NCBI GenBank assembly: GCA_004796375.1
Contig: QZLA01000188.1
Span: 1-44,937 of the forward strand
From: Desulfobacteraceae bacterium
GTDB lineage: Bacteria; Desulfobacterota; Desulfobacteria; Desulfobacterales; Desulfobacteraceae
Direction of reading: 5' to 3'
Length of the DNA: 44,937 bases
The notes under the pieces are model-generated. The model saw only the letters and a list, made by a program, of their open reading frames with translations. It did not search any database and was not told the DNA's origin. Made by a program: the position numbers and the translations under genes. This document shows positions 33,674 through 43,557 of this stretch, one piece after another. Every line of letters starts with the position of its first letter. Positions within the stretch are counted from its first letter, which is position 1.

Positions 33674-36600
33674 TCGTTTCCGATACCGCGGTAAAAAACC
33701 GGATTTCTGTGGCGGTTCTGGCAGTCATCATACTGATTGTGGGCATCTATTCCTACATGGTGCTGCCGCGGGAGAGTTCGCCGGATATCACCATTCCGTT
33801 CGTATTTGTACAGACTGAATACCGGGGGGTATCTGCCTCGGACATTGAAACCGGTATCACCATAAAGATCGAAAACAAGCTCAAAGGGCTGGACCGTGTG
33901 AAAAATATCTCATCGGTCAGCTCGGAAGGCCTCTCCCAGATCAATATTGAATTCATTGCCGGCACCGATATCGATGAGGTGCTCACCAAAGTGAAGGACA
34001 AGGTGGATGAAGTTCGTAATGAACTGCCGTCGGATCTGGAGAACGACCCGTCGGTCTATGAGGTCAATTTCTCAGATATGCCCATCGTGATCTACTCCCT
34101 GGCCGGCCCGCTGGGGCCGCGTGAGCTTAAGAAAATTGCCGATCGCCTGGAGGATGACATCGAAGCGGTTCCCGGTGTTTTGGAGGTGGATGTCACCGGT
34201 GGCCTGGACCGGGAGATCCGGATAGAGGTGGATACGGACAAACTGACCTATTTTCAGATTCCCATCTCCATGCTGCAGCAGGCAGTGGTCAGTGAGAACC
34301 AGAATATATCCGGTGGTGCCATTACCCTGGGTGACGGCCGTTACCAGCTCAAGGTGCCGGGCGAGTTTGAGACCCCGGAAGAGATCCTGTCCCTGGTGGT
34401 GGCCACCCACAACGGCAGTCCCATCTACCTGAAAGATGTGGCCACAGTGGTTGACGGTGCCAAGGATGAGACCTCACGATCACGTCTGAACGGTCATGAA
34501 TCGGTGAATATTTCCGTTAAAAAACGAGTGGGTGAAAACATCATCTCCATATCGGAAAAAATAGACGTTATTGTGGAGGAGGCCAGAAAATCCATCCCCC
34601 AAAGTGTTCAGATCACCAAACTGATGAATGAGTCGAAACAGATCAAGGCCATGGTGGTGGATCTGGAAAACAATATCATCTCCGGCCTGATCCTGGTGGT
34701 GGTGGTCCTGCTGGTGGCCCTGGGTGTCCGTAACGCGCTCCTGGTGGGCTTGGCTATCCCCTTTTCCATGTTTTTGTCATTTGCCGTACTCAATGCCCTG
34801 GGTATCACGTTGAACATGATCGTGCTATTTTCACTGACCCTGGCACTGGGAATGCTGGTGGACAATGCCATCGTGATTGTGGAGAACATCTACCGATACA
34901 TGCAGCAGGGCGTACCCCGCATTGAAGCGGCCATGCGGGCCACCGGTGAGGTGGCATGGCCGGTGATCGGGTCCACCCTGACCACGCTTGCGGCATTTTT
35001 ACCCCTGCTCTCCTGGCCCGGTATTATGGGGGAGTGGATGGTGTATCTGCCCAAAACCCTGATCATCACTCTGTCCTCCTCTTTGTTTGTGGCCCTGGTG
35101 ATCAATCCGGCCCTGTGTGCCTATTTTATCCGGGTCAAAACCAAGACAAAAGACGGTGAATTGAAAACCGCGGAGGAGATTGAATCCCAGGGGGAGAGGC
35201 CCATCGAGATTAAAGGACCGGTCCTGAAGGTATATACAAAGATCCTGGAAGCAGCGCTGAACTTCAAGTTGACTGTCCTGGTGGGGTCATTCGGAGTGCT
35301 GGTGATCCTGATCATGACCTGGATGTACAGTATCGGTATCGAAAAGCCTGTGGAGCTGTTTCCCTCCATCGCCCCCACATCCGTTTATGTGAATGTGGAT
35401 GTACCTGAAGGTGCGGATCTGGACTTTATTGACCGTACCATGCGAAAAGTGGAAAAGGCGGTGGCCGGTTTTGAGGAGTTGGAGTATTCCCAGGCGTTGT
35501 CCCTGTCAGAGCATGAAAATGTGGATGGAACCACATTCATGGCGCCATCAGATATCAATAATATCAAGCATATCTACTCAAAGGCGGTCCAGAATGCCGG
35601 AAACTCGGTTTTTGACTCCAACCTGCCCAACCATATCGGTGTGGAATTCATCGATTTTGAAGATCGTAAAACATCCACGGCCGATGATATGAATATCCTC
35701 AGGGACCGGGTGAAAGATATCGCCGGGGTGAAAATTACCGTGGATCAACGCCAGGAGGGACCTCCCACCGGACCGCCCATCAATATTGAAATTTCAGGGG
35801 ATGATTTCACACGGCTGGGCCGCATCGCCGAAAAGGTGAAGCTGATGGTTGAAACCATTCCCAACGTCAAGGATGTCAGGGATGATTTCATCGCAGGCCT
35901 TCCCAGTGTTCAGGTGAATATCGACCGTCAGAAAACCGCCATGTTCGGCCTGACCACCAGCATTATCGGCAATGCCTTGAAAACCGCCTACAACGGACTG
36001 GATATTTCCACCTATTATGAAGGGGACGATGATTACGACATCGTGGTCAAGCTCGCTCAAGCCGACCGGGAGGTGACAGATGTGCTTCATAAATTGATGA
36101 TTCCCACCCCGGACGGCGGCATGGTACCGCTGACCACCCTGGCGACCATCGAGTACCGGGGGACACTTGGGGATATCACCCGTAAAAACCATGACCGGGT
36201 GGTCACGGTTCAGGCCAATGTGGATGAAACCAAAACCACCGGCGCCGTTGCTCGCCTGCAGGCTGAAGAGATGATGAAGACGGTGAAGCTCCCGCCGGGA
36301 TACCATTATAAATTTACCGGTGAAAACGAAGAACAGGAAGAGTCCTCGGCTTTCTTGAGCCGGGCATTCCTGGTGGCGGTATTCCTGATTTTTCTCATCC
36401 TGGTGACCCTGTTCAACTCCGTGATCCAGCCGGTGATCATATTGACTTCGGTGGTCCTGTCCCTTGGAGGCGTATTCTGGGGACTGACCGTGATTCAATC
36501 CCCCTTCGGGATTATTATGACCGGTGTCGGTGTGATCTCCCTGGCAGGTGTTGTGGTGAATAACGCCATCGTTCTCATCGACTACACCAACAAGCTCAGG

Positions 36601-36960
36601 GCCCAGGGGATGAGTATCACCGATTCGGTGGTATCGGCCGGGGCAACCCGCTTAAGACCGGTGCTGTTGACTGCGGTCACCACCATTTTGGGCCTGCTCC
36701 CCATGGTGACCGGTATCAGCTATGATTTTCATGTGATGGATATCTCAATGGCCAGTGAATCCAGCCAATGGTGGAGAAGTATGGCCATTGCCGTAATTTT
36801 CGGCCTTTTGATCGCCACGGTCCTTACCCTGGTGGTGGTTCCCACCCTGTATGCTTTGATTGAGAATTCAAAGGTCCGGATCGCCAATGGCGCACAGCGT
36901 GTAAAAGATTTTTTTGGTGCCAAACCCGAGAAACCTGAAACAGCGCCCCAGACATCCTGA
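33670..36960 (+). CDS. RND efflux pump inner-membrane permease (HAE/AcrB family)
   Basis: A 1096-residue proton-driven exporter with 12 helices and two large periplasmic loops. N-terminal VLPRESSPDITIPFVFVQTEYRGVSASDIE, helix 4 LALGMLVDNAIVIVENIYR and the repeat-half VVVNNAIVLIDYTNKLRAQG are family features. In helix 4 the AcrB Asp-Asp pair is Asp-Asn, as in many HAE/Cus-like branches. Length is a little over the usual 1040, partly from an extra cytoplasmic segment about residues 490-520. Coupled to the adaptor gene by a 4-base overlap and ended by a strong terminator. Confidence 0.95.
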   Translation: MIVSDTAVKNRISVAVLAVIILIVGIYSYMVLPRESSPDITIPFVFVQTEYRGVSASDIETGITIKIENKLKGLDRVKNISSVSSEGLSQINIEFIAGTDIDEVLTKVKDKVDEVRNELPSDLENDPSVYEVNFSDMPIVIYSLAGPLGPRELKKIADRLEDDIEAVPGVLEVDVTGGLDREIRIEVDTDKLTYFQIPISMLQQAVVSENQNISGGAITLGDGRYQLKVPGEFETPEEILSLVVATHNGSPIYLKDVATVVDGAKDETSRSRLNGHESVNISVKKRVGENIISISEKIDVIVEEARKSIPQSVQITKLMNESKQIKAMVVDLENNIISGLILVVVVLLVALGVRNALLVGLAIPFSMFLSFAVLNALGITLNMIVLFSLTLALGMLVDNAIVIVENIYRYMQQGVPRIEAAMRATGEVAWPVIGSTLTTLAAFLPLLSWPGIMGEWMVYLPKTLIITLSSSLFVALVINPALCAYFIRVKTKTKDGELKTAEEIESQGERPIEIKGPVLKVYTKILEAALNFKLTVLVGSFGVLVILIMTWMYSIGIEKPVELFPSIAPTSVYVNVDVPEGADLDFIDRTMRKVEKAVAGFEELEYSQALSLSEHENVDGTTFMAPSDINNIKHIYSKAVQNAGNSVFDSNLPNHIGVEFIDFEDRKTSTADDMNILRDRVKDIAGVKITVDQRQEGPPTGPPINIEISGDDFTRLGRIAEKVKLMVETIPNVKDVRDDFIAGLPSVQVNIDRQKTAMFGLTTSIIGNALKTAYNGLDISTYYEGDDDYDIVVKLAQADREVTDVLHKLMIPTPDGGMVPLTTLATIEYRGTLGDITRKNHDRVVTVQANVDETKTTGAVARLQAEEMMKTVKLPPGYHYKFTGENEEQEESSAFLSRAFLVAVFLIFLILVTLFNSVIQPVIILTSVVLSLGGVFWGLTVIQSPFGIIMTGVGVISLAGVVVNNAIVLIDYTNKLRAQGMSITDSVVSAGATRLRPVLLTAVTTILGLLPMVTGISYDFHVMDISMASESSQWWRSMAIAVIFGLLIATVLTLVVVPTLYALIENSKVRIANGAQRVKDFFGAKPEKPETAPQTS

Positions 36961-36996
36961 TTCGTCCGGTTCCGGACAACCCCTTTTGTCATATCA

Positions 36997-37037
36997 CCCG
37001 CCGTGTGGTCGATGGAACCCACACGGCGGGTTTTTTT
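36997..37037 (+). terminator. Rho-independent terminator after the RND operon
   Basis: A 12-base perfect stem CCCGCCGTGTGG / CCACACGGCGGG (36997-37008 and 37019-37030) followed directly by seven T. A smaller hairpin GTCCGG-TT-CCGGAC precedes it at 36964-36977. Confidence 0.92.
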
Positions 37038-37117
37038 GTGCGTTTTGAAATTTGTAATATCTGTCCAGATGTTGTATGGTTTAAGTTGATTTCTTTCAAT
37101 GATATCCTTAAAGCAGA

Positions 37118-39946
37118 ATGAAAAATCGGAAAACGTACAGTATCAATCAATTGATTCTTTACCGGCTGCTGCTGATCAGCACGCTTTCGCTGCTGATACC
37201 AGGGTTTTTCCTTATCTATTCAGAAGTGGTGGATTTCAGGGATCAATCGAATCAGCTGCGCGGTGACTATATAAAATCCCAGCGACAGGTCCTTCAGCAG
37301 GAGGTCGAACGAGCCGTTGATTACATTAATTATAAAAAGGATCAAAAGGAAAAACGGCTCAAATCCGATATCAAAAACCGTGTGATGGAAGCCCACGCCT
37401 TGTGCGAAAATCTGGTGGCCATGCACCCTGCCACAGAGACTTCCAGGATTCAATTCATGGTCAAAGAAGCCTTGCGGCCCATCCGGTTTAATCATGGCCG
37501 TGGATACTATTTTGCGTTTGATCTTAAGGGAATTGAACAGCTTTTTCCGGTGAATCCGGCCATGGAGGGCAAGGACATGACCCAAACCACCGGTGCCAAG
37601 GGTGAACGGGTCGTACCGGATATGCTGGATATCGTTGAAAAACATGGCGAGGGTTTCTATACCTATACGTGGCCCAAGCCGGGTATCAGCGGATATTATC
37701 CGAAAATCGCCTTTGTGAAAAAGGTGGAATCGCTGGGCTGGGTGATTGGTACGGGGGAGTATCTGGATGATGTGGAAAAGGATATCCAGAATGAAATCAT
37801 TGATCGCATTTCCATGATCCGGTTTGAAAATGACGGGTACGTGTTTGCCGGAGACTGGCAGGGAAAAAGCCTGTCCGGCCCAGCCAGGGGCAGGGATATG
37901 TATGATGTAGAGGATGAAAACGGGGTGAAGATCGTGCAGGAGTTGATCCGGGCAGCCAAAAACGGCGGGGGCTTTGTCAGTTATGTCCTGCCCCGGTTTG
38001 AGGGCATGAAAAGTGCCCCGAAGCTCAGCTATGCCGCACCGGTGGATGAGTGGGCCTGGTATATCGGATCAGGGGTGTATGTGGATGAGATTGAAGCCAC
38101 CATCAAGGAGCAGGCCGCCCAGCTCAGATCGCATATTATCTATCATCTACTCATGATTACGGTAACCCTTTTAATCATCTGGACGGTGATATTTTTCATG
38201 GTCAAATTGCTGGCGCAAAGAACCCTGAAAAGCTTTTCCCTGTTTTCGGAATTTTTTTCCCGGGCATCCTCCAGCCTGATCCCCATCCGGGAGGATGATA
38301 TCGAGATCGAGGAATTTGCCGAGCTCGCCCATCTGGCCAATGAAATGATCGACAAGCGGATTGAAGCAGAACGCACCCTCCAGGCCAGTGAGGCTAAATA
38401 CAGGACCCTGTTTGAAAAATCCAAGGATGCCATTCTGATCATCGACAATTACCGGTTTGTTGACTGCAATCAATCCACCGTGGAGATGTTGGGGTATGAG
38501 AGCAAGGAACAACTGCTTCAAACTCATCCCTCCGAACTCTCGCCTGAGTTTCAGCCCGATGGGTCTGATTCGTTTACCAAAGCCAGGAAGATGATGGATA
38601 TTGCCACTCAGAACGGGAGTCACCGATTTGAGTGGAATCACTCCCGGGCCAACGGAGAGGTGTTTCCGGTAGAGGTGATTCTGACGGCCATTACCACAGA
38701 TAAAGAGGGCAGTATTCTCCATACCACCTGGCGGGATATTACCCAGCGTAAACAGGCGGAAAGAGAAAAAATCCTGGCCGAGCGGCATGCTGCCAACCAG
38801 TCCAAGCATGCACTGGTCGGGCAGATTGCGGGAAAAATGGCCCATGATTTTAATAATATTCTCGGTGTGATTATGGGGAACACTGAATTGTGTCAGATGG
38901 CGTGCCGGGATGAAGAGATCACCCGGCGGCTGGACCTCATTTTCGGGCAGACCGTGAGAGGGAAAAACCTGACAAAGAATCTCATTGCATTTGCCAGGGA
39001 CCAGGAACCCAAACAGGCGTTTTTCCATATCAATGAAAAAATTGAACTGGTCATCAATCTCATGAAAAAGGATCTGGAAGGGATCACCATTGAAAGGGAC
39101 TATGGTGACCGGATGGCCGAGTTGCTGGCTGATCCCGGTATGATTGAGCATGCGCTGGTGAATCTGATTCAGAACGCGATCCATGCTTTGAGTAAAACCC
39201 GGAACCCGAAGATCAGGATTCAGACCTTTGAAAATGATAAGAATATTTGTTTCAGGATAGAGGACAATGGGTGCGGTATTCCCCAGCAGCATATCAATGA
39301 TATATTTGAGCCCTCCTTTACCTTGAAGGGAAGCCGGGATACGGATGGTGATTATCCCGAGGAGGTCAAGGGGACCGGTTATGGCATGGCCAACGTGAAG
39401 CGGTATTTGGAGCAGCACATGGGTACCATTGAGGTGGCATCTGTCCGTGGACAGGGAACAGTGATTATCGTCAGCATGCCGGTGATTAAACGGGAGCTGT
39501 CCAACGAAGAAAAGGTTCAGGTCAAGGCGGCCATGAAAGCTGCCGGAAAAAAGATTCTGCTGGTTGAGGATGAGTCAGCCATCTCAGATGTGCAGCGTGA
39601 AATTCTCAGCCATGAACCATGCCGGCATCATGTGGATGTTGCCGGAAACGGCGAGTCAGCCATTGCCCTGTTCGAATCCAAACCCTATGATGTGGTCAGC
39701 CTGGATTATCTGCTCCCTGGTGAAATGAACGGGATGGATGTATACCGGCACATCCGTGAAAGGGATCCCAAAATTCCCATCCTCTTCATATCCGGAAATA
39801 TCGAGTTTATTGAAGCATTAGACGACCTGCTGTCTGCGGATCCGAATATTGCTCACCTGTCAAAGCCCTGTTTTAATGCGGATTATGTCAATAAGATCAA
39901 TGAACTGCTGGTGGCTTACACCCAAAATAATGAGGTGGCGGTTTGA
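37118..39946 (+). CDS. Membrane hybrid histidine kinase with double Cache, PAS and receiver
   Basis: A 942-residue sensor. Helix 1 (about 12-33), two periplasmic Cache units (about 40-225 with RGYYFAFDLKGIEQLFPVNP and GWVIGTGEYLDDVEKDI; about 225-335 with DGYVFAGDWQG and WAWYIGSGVYVDEIEATI), helix 2 (about 345-370), a HAMP-like segment, a PAS domain (about 420-545), H-box GKMAHDFNNIL with His576, HATPase (NLIQNAIHAL, EDNGCGIP) and a receiver with Asp863 in VVSLDYLLPGEMNG. Cache domains bind small organic acids or amino acids in relatives. Its stop overlaps the TTG start of the binding lipoprotein, so the two are made together. Confidence 0.95.
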   Translation: MKNRKTYSINQLILYRLLLISTLSLLIPGFFLIYSEVVDFRDQSNQLRGDYIKSQRQVLQQEVERAVDYINYKKDQKEKRLKSDIKNRVMEAHALCENLVAMHPATETSRIQFMVKEALRPIRFNHGRGYYFAFDLKGIEQLFPVNPAMEGKDMTQTTGAKGERVVPDMLDIVEKHGEGFYTYTWPKPGISGYYPKIAFVKKVESLGWVIGTGEYLDDVEKDIQNEIIDRISMIRFENDGYVFAGDWQGKSLSGPARGRDMYDVEDENGVKIVQELIRAAKNGGGFVSYVLPRFEGMKSAPKLSYAAPVDEWAWYIGSGVYVDEIEATIKEQAAQLRSHIIYHLLMITVTLLIIWTVIFFMVKLLAQRTLKSFSLFSEFFSRASSSLIPIREDDIEIEEFAELAHLANEMIDKRIEAERTLQASEAKYRTLFEKSKDAILIIDNYRFVDCNQSTVEMLGYESKEQLLQTHPSELSPEFQPDGSDSFTKARKMMDIATQNGSHRFEWNHSRANGEVFPVEVILTAITTDKEGSILHTTWRDITQRKQAEREKILAERHAANQSKHALVGQIAGKMAHDFNNILGVIMGNTELCQMACRDEEITRRLDLIFGQTVRGKNLTKNLIAFARDQEPKQAFFHINEKIELVINLMKKDLEGITIERDYGDRMAELLADPGMIEHALVNLIQNAIHALSKTRNPKIRIQTFENDKNICFRIEDNGCGIPQQHINDIFEPSFTLKGSRDTDGDYPEEVKGTGYGMANVKRYLEQHMGTIEVASVRGQGTVIIVSMPVIKRELSNEEKVQVKAAMKAAGKKILLVEDESAISDVQREILSHEPCRHHVDVAGNGESAIALFESKPYDVVSLDYLLPGEMNGMDVYRHIRERDPKIPILFISGNIEFIEALDDLLSADPNIAHLSKPCFNADYVNKINELLVAYTQNNEVAV

Positions 39947-40947
39947 GAAAAAGATTGGTTGTCATTTTGCTTTTCGGGGCACTGGGGATGCTTTTCACCG
40001 CATGCCAGAACGCGGACCCGGATACAGAGGGTCAGGCGGTTTCGGCCTTGACTCCGGTGTCCCTCCAACTTCAATGGTTTACCCAGGCCCAGTTTGCAGG
40101 ATATTATGTCGCCCTGGACAAGGGGTGGTACCGGGATGAAGGGCTGGATATGTCCATTTTTCCGGGAGGGCCGGACCTGGTGCCTGTAGACCTGGTGACC
40201 TCGGGTGCCAAAGATTTTGGTACCACCCTGCTTGCAGACCTGACGGTCTCCATCGGGCAGGGAAAACCCGCAGTCAGCATTGCGCAGATTCAGCAGAACA
40301 ACGGATTGAGGCTGCTGACAAAAACCGCTTCAGGTATCCGGGAACCCAGGGATTTTACGGGGAAAAAAGTCGGTGTCTGGCTTGGGGGCTGGGAGGTTCA
40401 ATTCAACGCACTGGTGGTGGGACAGGGAATTGACCTCAAGGATGTTAATGTGATTTCCCAGGGGTTCAGCATGACCCCGTTTATCGAAGGGCAGTTGGAT
40501 GTAGCTTCAGCCATGATCTACAATGAGTATTTCATGGTGCTGGCCGGCGGGATTGACCCACAGGATATTCATGTGATCGATTATGCGGATTATGAACTGG
40601 ATTTTCCAGGAGATGTCCTGTTTACCTCCCGTCAAATGACAGAAAAACGCCCCCAGATTTGCAGGAAGGTCCTTAACGCCAGCCTCAAAGGATGGGAATA
40701 TGCACTGAATCATCCCCAGGAGGCGGTGGATATTGTGCTTAAATATGACCGGGCCGGTATTCAGAAGCGTTCCCATCAGCTCAAGATGATGGACGAAATC
40801 GCCAACCTGGTCAAGGGGGAGGCGCCCGGCATCGGGCATCCCGATCCGGGTGCGGTCTCCAGAATGGTTCAATTGCTGGTGGACAGCCACATTCTCAAGA
40901 CTCGAATTGAATCCCAGCGGATTTATTCAACCCGTTTTCTGGAATAA
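39943..40947 (+). CDS. NMT1/THI5-like periplasmic binding lipoprotein
   Basis: A 334-residue solute-binding lipoprotein. The TTG at 39943 is supported by GAGGTGG about 6 bases upstream and because it yields a proper lipoprotein signal (RKRLVVILLFGALGMLFTAC, Cys21). The mature domain shows LQLQWFTQAQFAGYYVALDKGWY, LTSGAKDFG-like (VTSGAKDFGTTLLADL), DFTGKKVGVWLGGWEVQFNALV and PFIEGQLDVASAMIYNEY, the NMT1/SsuA type that binds thiamine precursors, sulfonates or nitrogen heterocycles. No ABC permease or ATPase is near; two hybrid kinases flank it, so it more likely presents a ligand to a sensor. Confidence 0.9.
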   Translation: MRKRLVVILLFGALGMLFTACQNADPDTEGQAVSALTPVSLQLQWFTQAQFAGYYVALDKGWYRDEGLDMSIFPGGPDLVPVDLVTSGAKDFGTTLLADLTVSIGQGKPAVSIAQIQQNNGLRLLTKTASGIREPRDFTGKKVGVWLGGWEVQFNALVVGQGIDLKDVNVISQGFSMTPFIEGQLDVASAMIYNEYFMVLAGGIDPQDIHVIDYADYELDFPGDVLFTSRQMTEKRPQICRKVLNASLKGWEYALNHPQEAVDIVLKYDRAGIQKRSHQLKMMDEIANLVKGEAPGIGHPDPGAVSRMVQLLVDSHILKTRIESQRIYSTRFLE

Positions 40948-40995
40948 CTGAATGACCCTCTTTACAAGGGGGGATAGGGCAGGCACGTATAACAG

Positions 40996-43506
40996 ATGAT
41001 GATAGGCCGAATAATCCGAAATATATCTGTTCAGCGCCGTATTATGCTGGCCATGGCCTGCATGGTGGTGGTAATGGGATGCAGTATTCCGATCATGGCC
41101 GTGTTTCAGGTCAGTATCATGAATAACCTGGAGCAGGTTATTGAAAAAGATATTAAGGCCGAGCGGCTCCTGCTTCAGGCATCTGAAAAAGTGGTCCGCT
41201 CACAGCTCAACCTGTTCAGATTCATCAAAGATTATTTGCCATCCACCTGGGAAGCACTGGATGAAGCCTTAAAAGCAAAACAGATGCTTGAGCAGGTCAC
41301 CGCACTGTCTGTCCATGCCGATGAAAAAGAGGCCATCAATGCACTTTTTACAGTGATGAACCTTTATATCAATCAGGTCAGGCAGGTCCAGGACGCCTCC
41401 CATGGTGCCGGTCATCCTGAATCGATCCGTCGTGCGTTTGTGGCATCTAAAACCGGCCATGATATCTCCCAGAGAATTGAAGAGATTGTCAGCATTCATA
41501 AATCCCATGTGATCAGAACCAGTCAGCAGGTTCAGAAACGGGCGCGTCAGCGCATGTACCTATACATTACCGGGTATTTTCTGGTGGTGATTCTCTGCCT
41601 GGTGACAGGGATCATCCTGGCCAAAAGTATCACCCGTCCCATTCAGGCGCTCAATACCGGTGCCCAGGCGTTCAGGGACGGCCGCCTGGACCAGGGTGTT
41701 GAGGAGATTGGCAGGGATGAACTCTCGAGCTTGGCAAGAAATTTCAATACCATGGCCATGCAGCTTAAGAATACAATTCAAAAACTGCAGGATCATCAGG
41801 ACACGCTTGAGGAAAAAGTCAATGAGCGCACAGTTGAGCTGACACAGATCAACCGGCAGCTGGAAAAGGAAAACCTGATCCGGCAGCAGGCTGAGCATGC
41901 CTTGAAGATTGCCAAGGAGGAGGCAGAGGCGGCCAGTCATGCAAAAAGTGAGTTTCTGGCCAATATGAGTCATGAGATCCGGACCCCCATGAACGGGATT
42001 ATGGGGATGACCAATTTCCTTTTGGACACGCCCCTGGATAAGGTTCAGAAGGACTATGCCAGAAATATCAAGGTCAGTTCAGATGCATTGCTCAAGATTA
42101 TTAATGATATTCTGGACTTTTCAAAAATTGAAGCCGGCAAACTGGAGTTTGAGATCATGGATTTTGATCTCAGGGTCACCATGGACGAGATCATGGAAAT
42201 GTTGTCTATCCGGGCAAATGAAAAGAACCTTGAGCTGGCCTGTTTTGTTGATCCTGATGTCCCTGGACTGCTGAAGGGAGACCCGGGAAGGCTTCGGCAG
42301 ATCATTCTCAATTTAGCCTTCAATGCCATCAAATTTACATCTGACGGTCAGGTGTCCATCCGGGCGGCCCTGGAGGGTGAAACCGATGAGCGCTGTCTGA
42401 TCCGCTTCCAGGTCACCGACACAGGGATCGGGATACCTGAAGATAAACAGGACCGGCTGTTCAAATCCTTTTCCCAGGTCGATGCGTCCACCACCCGTAA
42501 GTTCGGCGGTACCGGCCTCGGGCTGGTCATCTCCAAACGATTGACCCATATGATGAAGGGACAGATCGGGGTGAACAGCGAGATGGGCCAGGGGTCGGAG
42601 TTCTGGTTCACGGCAGAGTTTGAGAAGCAGCCCGAAAAAAAGGACAGCCAAACAAGAGTCCATGCCGACATCAAGGGAAAGCGGATTCTTGTGGTGGATG
42701 ACAGCGCCCTGAGCCGGGAAGTGATCACCTCATTCCTGCGGAACTGGGCATGTTGCCCGTTTGAGGCGGATACCCCTCAGACAGCATTCCGCATGCTGAT
42801 CGAGTCATCCCAAGCGGGTGAGCCCTTTGATGTGGCAATCATTGATGCGGTCATGCCCGGAGAGAACGGGATTGAGCTGGCCCGGCGCATCCGGGACGTA
42901 GATGAACTGTCATCCTGTCGTCTGATTATGCTGACACCGGGCGGCATCCGGGGGGATGCTCAAAAAATGATGGATATTGGGGTAAACGGATATTTTAATA
43001 AGCCGGTCAAGCAATCTGATCTTTATGATGCCCTGATCGCGGTTTTGACTGACCAGGATCAGATGGAAGAGGAACAGGTTCTGGTGACGCGCTATTCTTT
43101 GGCCGAGAACCGAAAAATGAATCTGCGGATCCTATTGGCAGAAGACAATGTGGTCAACCAGAAGGTGGCCGTGATCATGCTTAAAAAGCTGGGGTATTCC
43201 GCACAGATCGTTTCCAATGGGCAGGAGGTGATCAACGCACTGGACCAGGATGAATATGATCTGGTGCTGATGGATATTCAGATGCCGGTCATGGACGGCT
43301 ATGAAGCCACCAGGTCGATTCGGGCATCTGACAAAGCCTACCGGGATATTCCCATTGTGGCCATGACGGCCAACGCCATGAAAGGGGATCGGGATCTTTG
43401 CCTGGCCTCAGGAATGAATGACCATGTTCCAAAACCCATCGGGGCGGAACAGCTGGAACGGGCGCTGAACACCTGGGGGCATTCACCCATCCCCCCGGAA
43501 AGTTGA
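40996..43506 (+). CDS. Membrane hybrid histidine kinase with HAMP and two receivers
   Basis: An 836-residue kinase. Helix 1 (about 12-38), a helical periplasmic region (about 40-185) with no Cache or PAS, helix 2 (about 188-212), HAMP (about 213-265), coiled coil ([20 protein letters not shown]), H-box [15 protein letters not shown] with His326, HATPase with [18 protein letters not shown] and [13 protein letters not shown], then receivers with Asp617 ([10 protein letters not shown]) and Asp760 ([13 protein letters not shown]). It has no Hpt domain, so an external phosphotransfer protein is likely. All-helical sensor regions of this shape read periplasmic binding proteins in TorS-type systems. 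Starts 48 bases after the binding lipoprotein. Confidence 0.95.
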   Translation: MMIGRIIRNISVQRRIMLAMACMVVVMGCSIPIMAVFQVSIMNNLEQVIEKDIKAERLLLQASEKVVRSQLNLFRFIKDYLPSTWEALDEALKAKQMLEQVTALSVHADEKEAINALFTVMNLYINQVRQVQDASHGAGHPESIRRAFVASKTGHDISQRIEEIVSIHKSHVIRTSQQVQKRARQRMYLYITGYFLVVILCLVTGIILAKSITRPIQALNTGAQAFRDGRLDQGVEEIGRDELSSLARNFNTMAMQLKNTIQKLQDHQDTLEEKVNERTVELTQINRQLEKENLIRQQAEHALKIAKEEAEAASHAKSEFLANMSHEIRTPMNGIMGMTNFLLDTPLDKVQKDYARNIKVSSDALLKIINDILDFSKIEAGKLEFEIMDFDLRVTMDEIMEMLSIRANEKNLELACFVDPDVPGLLKGDPGRLRQIILNLAFNAIKFTSDGQVSIRAALEGETDERCLIRFQVTDTGIGIPEDKQDRLFKSFSQVDASTTRKFGGTGLGLVISKRLTHMMKGQIGVNSEMGQGSEFWFTAEFEKQPEKKDSQTRVHADIKGKRILVVDDSALSREVITSFLRNWACCPFEADTPQTAFRMLIESSQAGEPFDVAIIDAVMPGENGIELARRIRDVDELSSCRLIMLTPGGIRGDAQKMMDIGVNGYFNKPVKQSDLYDALIAVLTDQDQMEEEQVLVTRYSLAENRKMNLRILLAEDNVVNQKVAVIMLKKLGYSAQIVSNGQEVINALDQDEYDLVLMDIQMPVMDGYEATRSIRASDKAYRDIPIVAMTANAMKGDRDLCLASGMNDHVPKPIGAEQLERALNTWGHSPIPPES

Positions 43507-43557
43507 GCCGTATCACCGAACGAATCGCTCCCCTGCCGTGGTTAATCCACCCGGATA

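Noticed and set aside
38171-39418. Long open frame (415 codons) on the minus strand
   Set aside because: It lies wholly inside the 37118-39946 kinase gene, whose domains and catalytic residues are intact; its own translation shows no family motif.
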